64,000 nt of DNA from Lachnospiraceae bacterium (GTDB lineage: Bacteria; Bacillota; Clostridia; Lachnospirales; Lachnospiraceae). Within the stretch, counting starts at the first letter, position 1; each line of letters starts with the position of its first letter. The stretch spans positions 49,826-113,825 of the forward strand of contig JAFVHP010000024.1 in NCBI GenBank assembly GCA_017474455.1, in the 5' to 3' direction. The translations under genes were made by a program, and so were the position numbers. The notes under the pieces were generated by a model, which did not search any database, was not told the DNA's origin, and saw nothing but the letters and a program-made list of their open reading frames with translations. This document shows, piece by piece, positions 16,938 through 25,394 of this stretch.

Positions 16938-18689
16938 ATGAAACTGCTGCTGAAACTGAGCCGTGAGGCTGTCCGCTACAAAGGGCTTTATATTGCCGCG
17001 ATCCTGGCCACGCTGTGTCTGACCATTGTCAACCTGGCCGCACCAAGGGTGCTGTCCGCCATGACGGGCATCGTCAGCCGCGGGGTCGACGCGCCTGCTT
17101 TTAAGGCTATTATCCGGCTCGCGATTATCCTGACGGTCCTTTATCTTTTCCGGCTCGTATTCCGGTTCATGAGCAATTACCTGGCGCACAAGGCTGCCTG
17201 GTACCTTGTGGGCGATCTGCGGACCAAGGTCTACGACAAGCTGGAACATATGCATCTGGGGTTTTTCCATGACAAGCAGACCGGCGACCTGATGAGCCGT
17301 GTCGTCAATGATACCCGTGATTTTGAACTTCTGTACGCTCACATGATCCCCGAAAGCATCACGAACATAGTGACCTTTGCCGGGGTCTTCACGGTCCTTA
17401 TGTTCATCAACTGGAAACTCGCGCTCATCACTTGCGCGCCGATCCCCTTCATCATGGCTTCCGGTGTTATCTATTCCAGGAAAGTGCGGCCTTTCTTCCG
17501 GGAGTCGCAGAAGAAGATGGGTGAGCTCAACGGAAAGCTCCAGGACAATCTGTCCGGCATTCATGAGATCCAGTCCTTCGGGCGTGAGGAATATGAGACC
17601 GGGCGGGTCGACGTTAAGAACTTCGAACATGTCCACGCCATGCTGAAAGCGCTGAAGTACAGCGCGGTCTTCCATCCGGTCGTGGAATTCATTTCCTCGA
17701 TAGGAACGGTCCTGGTCGTTTTCTTCGGCGGTTACCTGGCCTACAGGGAAGGCCTTGCCGTGGAGGACGTCGTAGCTTTCCTGCTGTACCTGAGCCTTTT
17801 CTACGTACCTGTGACAGGTCTTGCGAACCTGCTGGAAAGCATGCAGCAGTCGCTGGCCGGCGCGGAACGTGTCATGATGATCCTCGACGCGCCTTATGAG
17901 ATAAAAGATAAGGAAGGGGCCAGGGAACTGAAGGACGTAAAGGGTGATATCACCTTTGAAAACGTTACATTCTCGTACGGGGAGGACGTGCAGGTCTTAA
18001 AGGACGTTTCCTTCCACTGCGAAGCTGGTAAGATGCTGGCGCTCGTCGGCCCGACCGGCGTGGGAAAGACTACGCTCACACAGCTCATTTCCCGTTTTTA
18101 CGAACCTGATGCCGGCCGGATCCTGGTCGACGGGCAGGATCTGATGGACGTCACGATCGAAAGTCTGCGCAGGAATATTTCCCCTGTTCTGCAGGACACC
18201 TTCCTGTTCAACGGGACGATCGCGGAGAATATAGGCTATGCCAGCCCGGATTCCGATATGGACGCCATCATCGAGGCGGCTAAGGCGGCCAATATCCACG
18301 ACGATATCATGGCCATGACGGACGGTTATGATACACAGGTGGGAGAAAGAGGACTGCGCCTTTCCGGCGGACAGAAGCAGCGTGTCGCCATTGCGCGGGC
18401 GATCCTGCGCAGATCACCGATCATTATCCTGGATGAAGCGACGGCTTCGGTCGACGTTGAGACGGAGCAGCAGATCCAGAAGGCTATCGCCGGCATCGCG
18501 GGGAGCCGGACGATCATAGCGATCGCCCACCGCCTGTCCACGATCCGAAATGCCGACCAGATACTTGTTATTGAGAACGGTACTGTCGTTGAGAGCGGCA
18601 CCCACAGCGAACTTGTCGCAAAGGGCGGCAGCTACGCCAGGATGAACGAGATCCAGACCAATGCCGCCGCACAGGGCGGGATAGCGTAA
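16938..18689 (+). CDS. ABC exporter, fused membrane and ATPase domains
   Basis: A 583-residue half-transporter of the MsbA/LmrA type that works as a homo- or heterodimer in the cytoplasmic membrane. Residues 1-310 are the six-helix transmembrane domain (HLGFFHDKQTGDLMSRVVND is the typical intracellular loop 1). The nucleotide-binding domain follows, with Walker A GPTGVGKT, Q-loop SPVLQDTFLFNGTI, signature LSGGQKQR and Walker B IIILDEATASVD, then IAHRLSTI as the H-loop. Substrate is not predictable. The RBS GGGAAGGA lies before the ATG. No partner half-transporter lies next to it. Confidence 0.92.
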   Translation: MKLLLKLSREAVRYKGLYIAAILATLCLTIVNLAAPRVLSAMTGIVSRGVDAPAFKAIIRLAIILTVLYLFRLVFRFMSNYLAHKAAWYLVGDLRTKVYDKLEHMHLGFFHDKQTGDLMSRVVNDTRDFELLYAHMIPESITNIVTFAGVFTVLMFINWKLALITCAPIPFIMASGVIYSRKVRPFFRESQKKMGELNGKLQDNLSGIHEIQSFGREEYETGRVDVKNFEHVHAMLKALKYSAVFHPVVEFISSIGTVLVVFFGGYLAYREGLAVEDVVAFLLYLSLFYVPVTGLANLLESMQQSLAGAERVMMILDAPYEIKDKEGARELKDVKGDITFENVTFSYGEDVQVLKDVSFHCEAGKMLALVGPTGVGKTTLTQLISRFYEPDAGRILVDGQDLMDVTIESLRRNISPVLQDTFLFNGTIAENIGYASPDSDMDAIIEAAKAANIHDDIMAMTDGYDTQVGERGLRLSGGQKQRVAIARAILRRSPIIILDEATASVDVETEQQIQKAIAGIAGSRTIIAIAHRLSTIRNADQILVIENGTVVESGTHSELVAKGGSYARMNEIQTNAAAQGGIA

Positions 18690-18711
18690 AGAAACCGTAT
18701 AAAAAGAGCTC

Positions 18712-18761
18712 CCCTCCGCAGCTGAACTATGCAGGTAGCTTCAGCGGGATGCTGCGGAGGG
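18712..18761. terminator. two-storey palindrome after the ABC exporter
   Basis: CCCTCCGCAGC (18712-18722) pairs with GCTGCGGAGGG (18751-18761). A second palindrome inside (GCTGAACTA with TAG and TTCAGC) makes a nested hairpin. There is no T run after it, so it may terminate poorly or protect mRNA. The rest of 18762-18964 is AT-rich with a TATAAT at 18920-18925 as the likely -10 of the next gene. Confidence 0.55.
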
Positions 18762-18964
18762 AAATGCCAGGTAGGGAATGAATTGGATTTTCAGCGAGTG
18801 CTGTTATTCATTAACCGAAATTATAAGATATGCTACTATTCTAATCCATTCCGTTTTTTTTAATCGTTTTTCAACTTTTTGTCTCTGTTTTCAATAATCT
18901 GAAAATAGTAAATAAGTTCTATAATATCATTGTATAAATACATACCGGGCATGGAGGATCTGAA

Positions 18965-19909
18965 ATGGAACTTGCGGGGAACGGGTTTTCACTGACGGCA
19001 GAAGTTGTATTCATGGAATGGCTGCAGGCGCATATCGGGGAAGGTGCGATGCGGCTGGTATCGGCCTTTTCCATGTTCGGGGAAGAAATGCTTCTGGTAC
19101 TGCTCCTGGGATTTATATACTGGTGCTGGGATAAAAAAATGGGACGGTTCGTTGGGCTGAACATGCTTATGACAGTTGTATGGAACCCGATGATCAAAAA
19201 CATATTCATCCGCAGAAGGCCATACTTCGACCATGAGAATATCAGGATCCTGCGGCCGGTGGATCCAAAATCGGATATTTATGATATTTCGGCGCAGGGG
19301 TATTCATTCCCCAGCGGACATTCGGCAAACGCGGTCTCCGCATATGGTTCCATAGCGGTCTATGAGAAGCAGAGCAGCCGGCAGGGCGGCAGATCGTACC
19401 GGTATCCTGCGGCAGCAGCTGCTGTGCTCTCGTTTCTTGTCGGTTTTTCAAGGATCGCCGTAGGCGCGCACTATCCGACGGATGTCCTGGGCGGCTGGCT
19501 CCTGGGGCTCCTTATCATTTTTGCGGTACCGGCTCTTTGCAGAAAGGTAACGGACAGGAAACTTCTGACCGTCATCCTGCTGGCACTTACGCTCCCGGGA
19601 CTGATCTGGTGCAGGAGCGAAGACTATTTTTCCGGCCTGGGGCTATTCCTCGGGTTTCTGGCCGGCTCGGCTTTTGAAGACAGATATGTCCGTTTCGAGA
19701 ATACCCGGAGATTCCTGCCTTCCCTTCTGCGGCTGGTGCTGGGACTGGCGTTGTTCCTTGCTCTGAATGCGGTACTGAAATTGCCGTTCTCAAAAGAATT
19801 TCTGGACAGCGGCGTATACGCTGCCCTGCTGGTGAGATGTGCCCGTTACGCGGTCGTCTCCTTTATCGAATTCGGCGTGTACCCGTTCCTTTTCAGATGG
19901 ATAAAATAA
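18965..19909 (+). CDS. PAP2-superfamily membrane phosphatase
   Basis: A 314-residue membrane protein with the complete phosphatidic-acid-phosphatase type 2 catalytic triad of motifs: KNIFIRRRPYF (K-x6-RP), SFPSGHSAN (PSGH with catalytic His) and SRIAVGAHYPTD (SR-x5-H-x3-D with the nucleophilic His). Such enzymes dephosphorylate undecaprenyl pyrophosphate, phosphatidate or related lipid phosphates at the outer membrane face. Several hydrophobic segments follow the catalytic core (residues about 195-310). RBS GGAGG is eight bases before the ATG. Lipid substrate is unproven; an undecaprenyl recycling role is plausible. Confidence 0.88.
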   Translation: MELAGNGFSLTAEVVFMEWLQAHIGEGAMRLVSAFSMFGEEMLLVLLLGFIYWCWDKKMGRFVGLNMLMTVVWNPMIKNIFIRRRPYFDHENIRILRPVDPKSDIYDISAQGYSFPSGHSANAVSAYGSIAVYEKQSSRQGGRSYRYPAAAAAVLSFLVGFSRIAVGAHYPTDVLGGWLLGLLIIFAVPALCRKVTDRKLLTVILLALTLPGLIWCRSEDYFSGLGLFLGFLAGSAFEDRYVRFENTRRFLPSLLRLVLGLALFLALNAVLKLPFSKEFLDSGVYAALLVRCARYAVVSFIEFGVYPFLFRWIK

Positions 19910-20040
19910 CACGCGCGATAAGGAGAACAGGCAGGTAGACCAGCCCGTATCAAAACTGGTATCATTATAAATACAGTATATATTTACTCAACGATGTGCC
20001 CCGGGCGAAAGGAAGGGGCGATGCCAAAAAGGAGATGCCT

Positions 20041-20496
20041 ATGTTTGACAGTTATCTGATCCGCAAAGACTCTCTGGAGAACGTGACAGAGAACGGCAAA
20101 GTCGTGGGATTCCGCTTTGCAGTGCGTATCGCAGACTACAGGGGCTGCATGCTTTCACTGCACAACGGTTACTACATCGAAGTGGATGGTGAAGTCTATC
20201 CGAGAGAGGTGCAGAAATTCGAGATCAACGGAAAAGCACCGAGAGATTTCCAGGAGATCAAAAAAGCAGTCTGGGAACACTGGGACTTTGATGACGAAGG
20301 CTATGTTTATGTTGAGAAGGAAGGCGGGCTTGCGCCCGGCGTACACCATGTGGGGATCCAGCAGTCTATCCTGGTGGCCTACGGATATCTGCCGATGCTG
20401 CCCAAATGGGTAGAAGAACCGCCGGTACCGGGAACAGGGGCAGGAGCGGGCAAGAGCTCGTTCATCTGCTACTATGACCTGGAACTGCAGAGCTGA
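20041..20496 (+). CDS. C-glycoside deglycosidase beta subunit (DUF6379 family)
   Basis: A 151-residue protein matching, by recall, the small beta subunit of bacterial C-glycoside deglycosidases. Landmarks are NGKVVGFRFAVRIADYRG, an IEVDGEVYPREVQKFEING strand pair and GVHHVGIQQSI. In known systems the beta subunit packs on a TIM-barrel alpha subunit and the complex cleaves the C-C bond of 3-oxo C-glycosides such as oxidised puerarin. The ATG at 20041 follows AAAAAGGAG at ideal spacing; an upstream in-frame ATG at 19996 is less likely. The alpha-like gene starts 21 bases downstream. A similar domain recurs at the C-terminus of the protein at 21602-23017. Confidence 0.75.
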   Translation: MFDSYLIRKDSLENVTENGKVVGFRFAVRIADYRGCMLSLHNGYYIEVDGEVYPREVQKFEINGKAPRDFQEIKKAVWEHWDFDDEGYVYVEKEGGLAPGVHHVGIQQSILVAYGYLPMLPKWVEEPPVPGTGAGAGKSSFICYYDLELQS

Positions 20497-20516
20497 GGCA
20501 AAAAGGAGGACAGACG

Positions 20517-21569
20517 ATGGGGATTAAAAGAGGAGTATCCTTATACAGCTACCAGCAGGCGCAGTTTTTCAAACAGCTGGATTGGAAGGGACAGATAAAG
20601 GAAGTACATGACAATTTAAAGACAGACGGCATCGAGATCATCGACGAAGCGACGATCCACAGGTATCCTTTCCCTACGGAAGAGTTCATTGCGGACTGGA
20701 ACAACTATATGGCACAGTACGAGATGAAGGCCGTGACGATGGACGTATACTTGGATGCGCTTCAGTTCCGTGACCATGTCATGAACTACCATGAAGCGGC
20801 AGAACGCCTTAAAAGGGACCTGCGCATTGCGGCGTCCATGGGATTTGAAAACGTAAGATGCCTTTCAGGCGTCCCGATCCAGGTGATCGAACTGGCGCTG
20901 CCCACTGCGGAGAAGATAGGGGTCCGTATCGGCAAGGAGATCCATGCTCCGATGCCGATCAAGCCCAGGAGCAAACCGAAGAAGAACGCGATGGGCTTTG
21001 AGATCAGTTCCAAAGGTGTAGAAGAAGTCATGGAACTCAGAGACAGGACAGGCAGCCCGTTCGTGGGACTCGTCCCTGACTTCGGTATCTTCCTGCACGA
21101 GCCTTCGGATGTAACAGTGGACTATTTCCGCAGGAACGTTCCGAACCCCGATGCCGTAGATTTCATCCGTGAATTCGGCGGGGAATATGACCTGGATGAA
21201 CTGATCCGCCTTTTGAACGAGAAGTACCCGGGACACAGCATGGACGGCGGTTCGATCGAACAGCTCTCGCTCCATGAATCCTGCGCGGATCCGGAAGATA
21301 TCCGTGAGATCGTGCCTTACATCGTGAGTATCCACGGAAAGTTCTACCACATGACCGAGATCCCGGGCAGGCCCGGCGAATATGAGGACAAGGCGATCTA
21401 TTATGAAAGACCGATCGAGATCCTCAAGGAAGAAGGCTTTGACGGCTATATTGATTCAGAATATGAAGGCCAGAGGCACCAGCAGGACAGGGGAGAGGAA
21501 TACCTGCCTGACGAGGTGGAAGAAGTAAGGCGCCATCATGAGATGCTCGAGAGGCTGATCAATAAGTAA
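20517..21569 (+). CDS. C-glycoside deglycosidase alpha subunit-like TIM-barrel protein
   Basis: A 350-residue sugar-phosphate isomerase/epimerase-like (AP-endonuclease 2 fold) protein, the expected partner of the preceding beta subunit. Metal-site candidates in family order are Glu141 (GKEIHA), Asp188 (VPDFGIF), His273 (SIHGKFY) and Glu315 (DSEYEG), the Glu-Asp-His-Glu set seen in Mn-dependent C-deglycosidases and related isomerases. It likely performs beta-elimination-type cleavage of a 3-keto C- or O-glycoside. No Gfo/Idh/MocA-type oxidoreductase to make the 3-keto sugar is encoded nearby. RBS AAAAAGGAGG precedes the ATG. An ordinary sugar isomerase function is the main alternative. Confidence 0.75.
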   Translation: MGIKRGVSLYSYQQAQFFKQLDWKGQIKEVHDNLKTDGIEIIDEATIHRYPFPTEEFIADWNNYMAQYEMKAVTMDVYLDALQFRDHVMNYHEAAERLKRDLRIAASMGFENVRCLSGVPIQVIELALPTAEKIGVRIGKEIHAPMPIKPRSKPKKNAMGFEISSKGVEEVMELRDRTGSPFVGLVPDFGIFLHEPSDVTVDYFRRNVPNPDAVDFIREFGGEYDLDELIRLLNEKYPGHSMDGGSIEQLSLHESCADPEDIREIVPYIVSIHGKFYHMTEIPGRPGEYEDKAIYYERPIEILKEEGFDGYIDSEYEGQRHQQDRGEEYLPDEVEEVRRHHEMLERLINK

Positions 21570-21601
21570 AGAAGCAGACAACAAGGTTTACGGAGGTATT
21601 T

Positions 21602-23017
21602 ATGGGACATTTTATCAAAAGAGGCGTAACGATCTACAGTTTTAAGGAGATGGTCGCGACCGGCCAGATGACCTGGGGCGACTGCATCGCGAGGCTTACG
21701 GCCATGGGCGTGACCGGTATGGAACTTCTGGGCCAGCTTTTCTTCCGCAACTGCCCGGAAGTCAACCAGGAAGACCTGGCCAACTGGAAGGAAATGATGT
21801 GGCGTTACGGCACCAAGACGGTCGCGCATGATTTCTTCGTTGACAAGACCATGTTCAAGGGCAGGGACCTTACCCTGAGGGAATCTGTCGAAGTACTCAA
21901 GCGCCATGTACAGTTCGCGGCAGCGATCGACTGCCCGATCATCCGTATCGGCGGCACCTTCGACCCCGAACTTTTCAGGCAGGCGAAGCCGATCTGCGAG
22001 GAGTACGGCGTTACACTCGGCGTGGAGATCCACAACGGTTCTTCCTCCTGGATCCTTCCGTCCATCCAGAAGACGCTCGATATCATCGCGCAGGCCGATA
22101 CGCCGTATCTGGGCATCATTCCCGATATGAGCATGTTCGTCGAACGCATCGTGGACAGCACATATTTCGTCCAGGGCGCGCTCAGGCAGGGCGTTGACCG
22201 TGAATTCATCGAATTCATGAAGAAGATGTATCTGGAAGTCAGCAATGAAGAGTACCGTGACCGCTGCGACAAGCTGCTGGCCGAGGAAACAGATCCCGCG
22301 AAGAAGTCGTTCATCGTCCAGTGCCGCAGGACCGAGAACCATGATCCGAAAGAACTTGCCGAACTTATGCCCTATGTTCGTCATGTACACGGAAAATACT
22401 GGGAAATGGATGAAGACTGCAACGAGACGTCCATCAACTACGCCGGCGTCCTTCCCGTCCTCATCGAAGGCGGATACGAAGGATATATCTCAGCCGAGTA
22501 TGAAGGCCGCCCCGCTGACGGCGACGTCTTCAAGCCGCAGGAAAGATACCAGAAGATGCTCGACAAGTATCTCGGCAAATTCCCGAACTTCCCTGAGCCC
22601 GCAGAGCCTGTCAAAGTCACCGATACGGAAGTCCTTTCCAATGTCGGCTACAAGAACCGCTATGATGAGGACGGCAACTGCTGCGGATTTGAGATCTACA
22701 CGCGCTGCTTCTATTACAGAGGCATCCCGCTGTGCCTGATCGATGCCATGGAAGTCAGTGTCGACGGCGAGAAATTCGGTGAGGATAAGCTGACCATCGA
22801 AGTCGAGGACGCGAGCTTCAAGTTCAAGGATATGGCCACAGTGCAGGCATATTACTGGAACTACGGCCATCTGCTGACAGTAGTCGTGGACAAGCCGGGC
22901 GGACTGGACGAATCCGTCCCGCATAAGTTCGATTACATGCACCGTCTGCGCACCTACTACCTGCCGTTCAACCATACAGGCACGGCTTCAATGGAACTGA
23001 CGGCAATAAAGGAGTAA
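21602..23017 (+). CDS. natural fusion of C-glycoside deglycosidase alpha and beta subunits
   Basis: A 471-residue protein. Residues 1 to about 330 form a TIM barrel related to the preceding alpha-like protein, with the same candidate ligands: Glu142 (GVEIHNG), Asp175 (IIPDMSMF), His263 (HVHGKYW) and Glu299 (SAEYEG). Residues about 345-471 resemble the small beta protein: DEDGNCCGFEIYTRCFYYRG aligns with NGKVVGFRFAVRIADYRG, and the DASFKFKDM and later strands follow in the same order. It begins 32 bases after the alpha-like gene and a strong terminator follows, so all three probably form one transcript. Both active sites look complete, suggesting two deglycosidases with different specificity or one mixed assembly. 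Family assignment rests on recall of motifs. Confidence 0.72.
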   Translation: MGHFIKRGVTIYSFKEMVATGQMTWGDCIARLTAMGVTGMELLGQLFFRNCPEVNQEDLANWKEMMWRYGTKTVAHDFFVDKTMFKGRDLTLRESVEVLKRHVQFAAAIDCPIIRIGGTFDPELFRQAKPICEEYGVTLGVEIHNGSSSWILPSIQKTLDIIAQADTPYLGIIPDMSMFVERIVDSTYFVQGALRQGVDREFIEFMKKMYLEVSNEEYRDRCDKLLAEETDPAKKSFIVQCRRTENHDPKELAELMPYVRHVHGKYWEMDEDCNETSINYAGVLPVLIEGGYEGYISAEYEGRPADGDVFKPQERYQKMLDKYLGKFPNFPEPAEPVKVTDTEVLSNVGYKNRYDEDGNCCGFEIYTRCFYYRGIPLCLIDAMEVSVDGEKFGEDKLTIEVEDASFKFKDMATVQAYYWNYGHLLTVVVDKPGGLDESVPHKFDYMHRLRTYYLPFNHTGTASMELTAIKE

Positions 23018-23058
23018 ATAACTCTCCTGTTATCAAACAGTTCTGACGGTATAAAAGA

Positions 23059-23096
23059 GCCGCCGGCCCGGTCTGATCCGGACCGGCGGTTTTTTG
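23059..23096 (+). terminator. rho-independent terminator of the deglycosidase operon
   Basis: A GC-rich stem, CCGCCGG(C)CCGG with CCGG(A)CCGGCGG around a TCTGAT loop, is followed by six T residues. It closes the operon 40 bases after the fusion gene. Confidence 0.92.
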
Positions 23097-23153
23097 CTGT
23101 CCGCATGACTGACACGTCAAAAGAAAAATATAATTTATTTATGCAATATATAG

Positions 23154-23182
23154 TTGACAATATTGCAAATGCAATATATACT
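23154..23182 (+). promoter_or_regulatory. consensus promoter with a palindromic operator in its spacer
   Basis: TTGACA (23154-23159), a 17-base spacer and TATACT (23177-23182) form a near-perfect sigma-A promoter. The spacer is a perfect dyad, ATATTGCA-AA-TGCAATAT (23160-23177), ending at the -10. A second ATGCAATATATA lies just upstream (23141-23152). The layout suggests autorepression by the HTH protein encoded 44 bases downstream. Confidence 0.82.
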
Positions 23183-23225
23183 TTGCATCATACAGAACAT
23201 ACCATACAGGCCAAGGAGATCAAGA

Positions 23226-23444
23226 ATGAGAAATCTGAAGATGAAGTTCAGGCGGATCGAGCTGAATATGTCTCAGACAGAACTGGCCGAAAAGGCCGGC
23301 GTAACGAGGCAGACGATCGGCCTTATCGAAGCCGGGGAATTCAACCCGACGATCAAGCTCTGCTGCGCGATCTGCAGGGCGCTGGGCGTAACACTGAACG
23401 ATCTTTTCTGGGAGGAGGAAGACGATGAGCAAGGTAAAGAATAA
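23226..23444 (+). CDS. small XRE/Cro-type HTH transcriptional regulator
   Basis: A 72-residue DNA-binding protein that is almost entirely one helix-turn-helix: NMSQTELAEKAGVTRQTIGL covers helices 2 and 3 and IEAGEFNPTIKLCCAICRAL the rest. The acidic tail is EEEDDEQGKE. The start at 23226 was chosen because AAGGAGA lies eight bases upstream and the family begins with MRNLK-like residues; longer readings upstream run through the promoter. Its end overlaps the next gene by 20 bases, so the pair is coupled. It probably represses its own promoter through the spacer dyad. Such regulators paired with a small membrane protein are common in Firmicutes. Confidence 0.88.
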   Translation: MRNLKMKFRRIELNMSQTELAEKAGVTRQTIGLIEAGEFNPTIKLCCAICRALGVTLNDLFWEEEDDEQGKE

Positions 23445-23886
23445 TCTGGATGAAAGACAGGAGCAGGCACTGCTGCAGGTAGAACACAAAGGATGCTGGC
23501 TGGCATTCTGGGGCCTTTTGGCCGCCATAGTCGTGCAGCAGTTCATTTTCGGGTTCGAGTTCAGCCATATAGCAGGGGAATGGATCGTTTTCATGGTATT
23601 GTGCATTTATCTGCTGGAAGGCAGCCTGAAGAACGGTATCTGGGACAGGCACCTCAAGGCCGACTTAAAGACCAATATCCTCGTATCCCTTGTGGCGTCT
23701 GTTGCTGCCGGAACGATCCTGGGCCTGGTCATAGCCCATCGTTATCCCGGGCTGGAAAAGGCGGCGCTCCTTGCCGGTGTATTATCCTGTGCGGGCATAT
23801 TCGTTCTCTGCATCGTTTCTCTTATGATCCTTTCGGCAGCCTATAAAAAGAAAATTGAAAAACTGGAGAAAGAGCCGGAGGAATAA
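23425..23886 (+). CDS. membrane protein paired with the HTH regulator (DUF6773-like)
   Basis: A 153-residue protein with four hydrophobic segments at about residues 25-45, 52-68, 83-103 and 113-137 and a charged C-terminal helix (KKKIEKLEKEPEE). The N-terminal DERQEQALLQVEHKG is the recognisable feature of the DUF6773 group found beside small XRE regulators; the assignment is by recall. Function is unknown; the pairing suggests the regulator controls production of this protein. RBS GGAGGAGG lies inside the end of the regulator gene. Confidence 0.75.
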   Translation: MSKVKNNLDERQEQALLQVEHKGCWLAFWGLLAAIVVQQFIFGFEFSHIAGEWIVFMVLCIYLLEGSLKNGIWDRHLKADLKTNILVSLVASVAAGTILGLVIAHRYPGLEKAALLAGVLSCAGIFVLCIVSLMILSAAYKKKIEKLEKEPEE

Positions 23887-23939
23887 ACCGGAATACCGGG
23901 TCCGGGCATTGCTTTTTGGAAAAGGTGTGGTATAAATAG

Positions 23940-24176
23940 AAAGGTTCCGCTTCACTTCGGGACCCGACAGTTCATTAGTACCTTCCTGTCGTTAAGCAAA
24001 ACCGGGACTGAAAAACAGCAGCTGAAAACTGCTCTTTTATAGGCGGTCCTGTTCATGCGTTCACGCATGCGGGGTCGTCGTTCTGTTATGTAAGGTACAT
24101 TGCGCCATCGCGGCCAAAGCCGGCGGCCAGAAAAGCAGCCGCACAAGGCGGGCCATATACACGAAAGAAAGAGGAA
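23940..24176 (+). ncRNA. structured leader upstream of the queuosine-precursor transporter; possible preQ1-responsive RNA
   Basis: The 300-base gap before the yhhQ-like gene is rich in hairpins: GGTTCCG with CGGGACC at about 23942-23963, CGACAG with CTGTCG at about 23966-23992, AGCAG with CTGCT around 24018-24035, and CATGCG-TTCA-CGCATG inside a longer stem at about 24045-24085. Queuosine transporters are often controlled by preQ1 riboswitches, which makes such control plausible. I could not match the sequence to a preQ1 class I, II or III consensus, so the call is an inference from context and foldability. Confidence 0.35.
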
Positions 24177-24185
24177 ATGTATCTT

Positions 24186-24863
24186 ATGAAAGAAAAAAAG
24201 ACAGTGTCGCAGCTGTTCATGATCCTGTCGGCAGTCTATGTGACGTGCCTTCTGCTGTCCAACCTGACAGCGGGCAAGATGTGGGCCGTAACGGGAAGTA
24301 TCACGCTGCCGGCGGCGGTCATCCTGTTCCCTGTGACATATATCCTGGGGGACATATTTACCGAAGTCTACGGATTCAAGAGCGCCCGTTCGGTGATCTG
24401 GCTGGGATTTGCATGCAGTTTCTTCGCCGTCCTGGTCTATCTGATCACGATCGCCCTGCCCCATCCGGGCTTCTGGGAAGGCCAGGATGCGTACGCCCTT
24501 GTGCTGGGTACGACCCCGCGGGTGGCTCTGGCATCCTTTGCCGGCTATCTGTTCGGCGAGTTTTCAAACTCCATCGTCCTGTCAAAACTCAAAGTCGCGA
24601 CAGGAGGAAAAAAGCTGTGGATGCGTACGATCGGCTCGACCCTGATCGGCGAAGGGTTTGACTCGGTGATCTTTGTCATGATCTCTTTCTGGGGGACGAT
24701 GGATAACGCGACAGTGCTGAAGATGATCCTGTTCCAGTACCTGTTCAAGGTCTGCTATGAGATCATATTCACGCCGGTAACCTACGCTGTCATCGGCCGT
24801 GTCAAGAAAGCGGAAAACATGGACGTTTATGACCGCGGCATCAGCTACAATGTGATAAGATAA
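24186..24863 (+). CDS. queuosine precursor transporter, YhhQ family
   Basis: A 225-residue membrane protein of the YhhQ/DUF165 family of the VUT superfamily, which imports queuosine precursors (preQ0, preQ1 or queuine). Landmarks are LSNLTAGKMW, the ILFPVTYILGDIFTEVYGFKSAR block and GSTLIGEGFDSVIFV with the conserved acidic residues. Six hydrophobic segments fit. I chose ATG 24186 because AAGAGGAAA is at good distance; ATG 24177 is too close to that site. The next gene is queF, which makes preQ1, so uptake and synthesis of the same modification are linked. Confidence 0.9.
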   Translation: MKEKKTVSQLFMILSAVYVTCLLLSNLTAGKMWAVTGSITLPAAVILFPVTYILGDIFTEVYGFKSARSVIWLGFACSFFAVLVYLITIALPHPGFWEGQDAYALVLGTTPRVALASFAGYLFGEFSNSIVLSKLKVATGGKKLWMRTIGSTLIGEGFDSVIFVMISFWGTMDNATVLKMILFQYLFKVCYEIIFTPVTYAVIGRVKKAENMDVYDRGISYNVIR

Positions 24864-24903
24864 GTCCTGCGCGGCAGGCTCACGGATAAGGGGATAAGGA
24901 CAA

Positions 24904-25392
24904 ATGAGAGACAGGGAACAGGAAGGACTTACAAAACTCGGCAGCAACAATACGCAGTACAGCATGGATTATGATCCGGGAGTACTGGAGACGTTTGAGA
25001 ATAAGCATCCGGGAACGGATTATTTCGTGAAATTCAACTGTCCCGAATTCACGAGCCTGTGCCCGATCACGGGACAGCCGGATTTCGCGACGATCATCAT
25101 ATCCTATGTGCCGGACGGCCGGCTGGTGGAAAGCAAGTCGCTGAAGCTGTACCTCTTCTCGTTCAGGAACCACGGCGATTTCCACGAGGACGTCGTCAAT
25201 GTGATCATGAACGACCTTGTCGCCCTGATGGACCCCAAATATATCGAAGTATGGGGAAAATTCCTGCCCAGGGGCGGGCTTTCCATTGATCCGTACGTGA
25301 ATTACGGTAAGCCCGGTACGCGGTGGGAGCAGGTCGCGTGGGAAAGGCTGTCAAAGCATGATATGTATCCGGAGAAAGTGGATAATAGATAA
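24904..25392 (+). CDS. queF: NADPH-dependent 7-cyano-7-deazaguanine reductase
   Basis: QueF reduces preQ0 to preQ1 in queuosine tRNA biosynthesis, in the cytosol. The 162-residue protein is of the short unimodular type (like YkvM). It has the catalytic Cys in [10 protein letters not shown] with Asp following, and the QueF motif [20 protein letters not shown] that binds NADPH. Its C-terminal [12 protein letters not shown] is also typical. It lies 40 bases after the yhhQ-like gene and directly precedes a DMT permease (two bases between). The other queuosine genes (queC, queD, queE, tgt, queA) are not in the window. Confidence 0.95.
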   Translation: MRDREQEGLTKLGSNNTQYSMDYDPGVLETFENKHPGTDYFVKFNCPEFTSLCPITGQPDFATIIISYVPDGRLVESKSLKLYLFSFRNHGDFHEDVVNVIMNDLVALMDPKYIEVWGKFLPRGGLSIDPYVNYGKPGTRWEQVAWERLSKHDMYPEKVDNR

Positions 25393-25394
25393 TA

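Noticed and set aside
18765-18880. Second palindrome GGAATG...GGATT with AATCC...ATTCC before the PAP2 gene
   Set aside because: Arms match only with a five-base insertion and wide spacing in AT-rich sequence.
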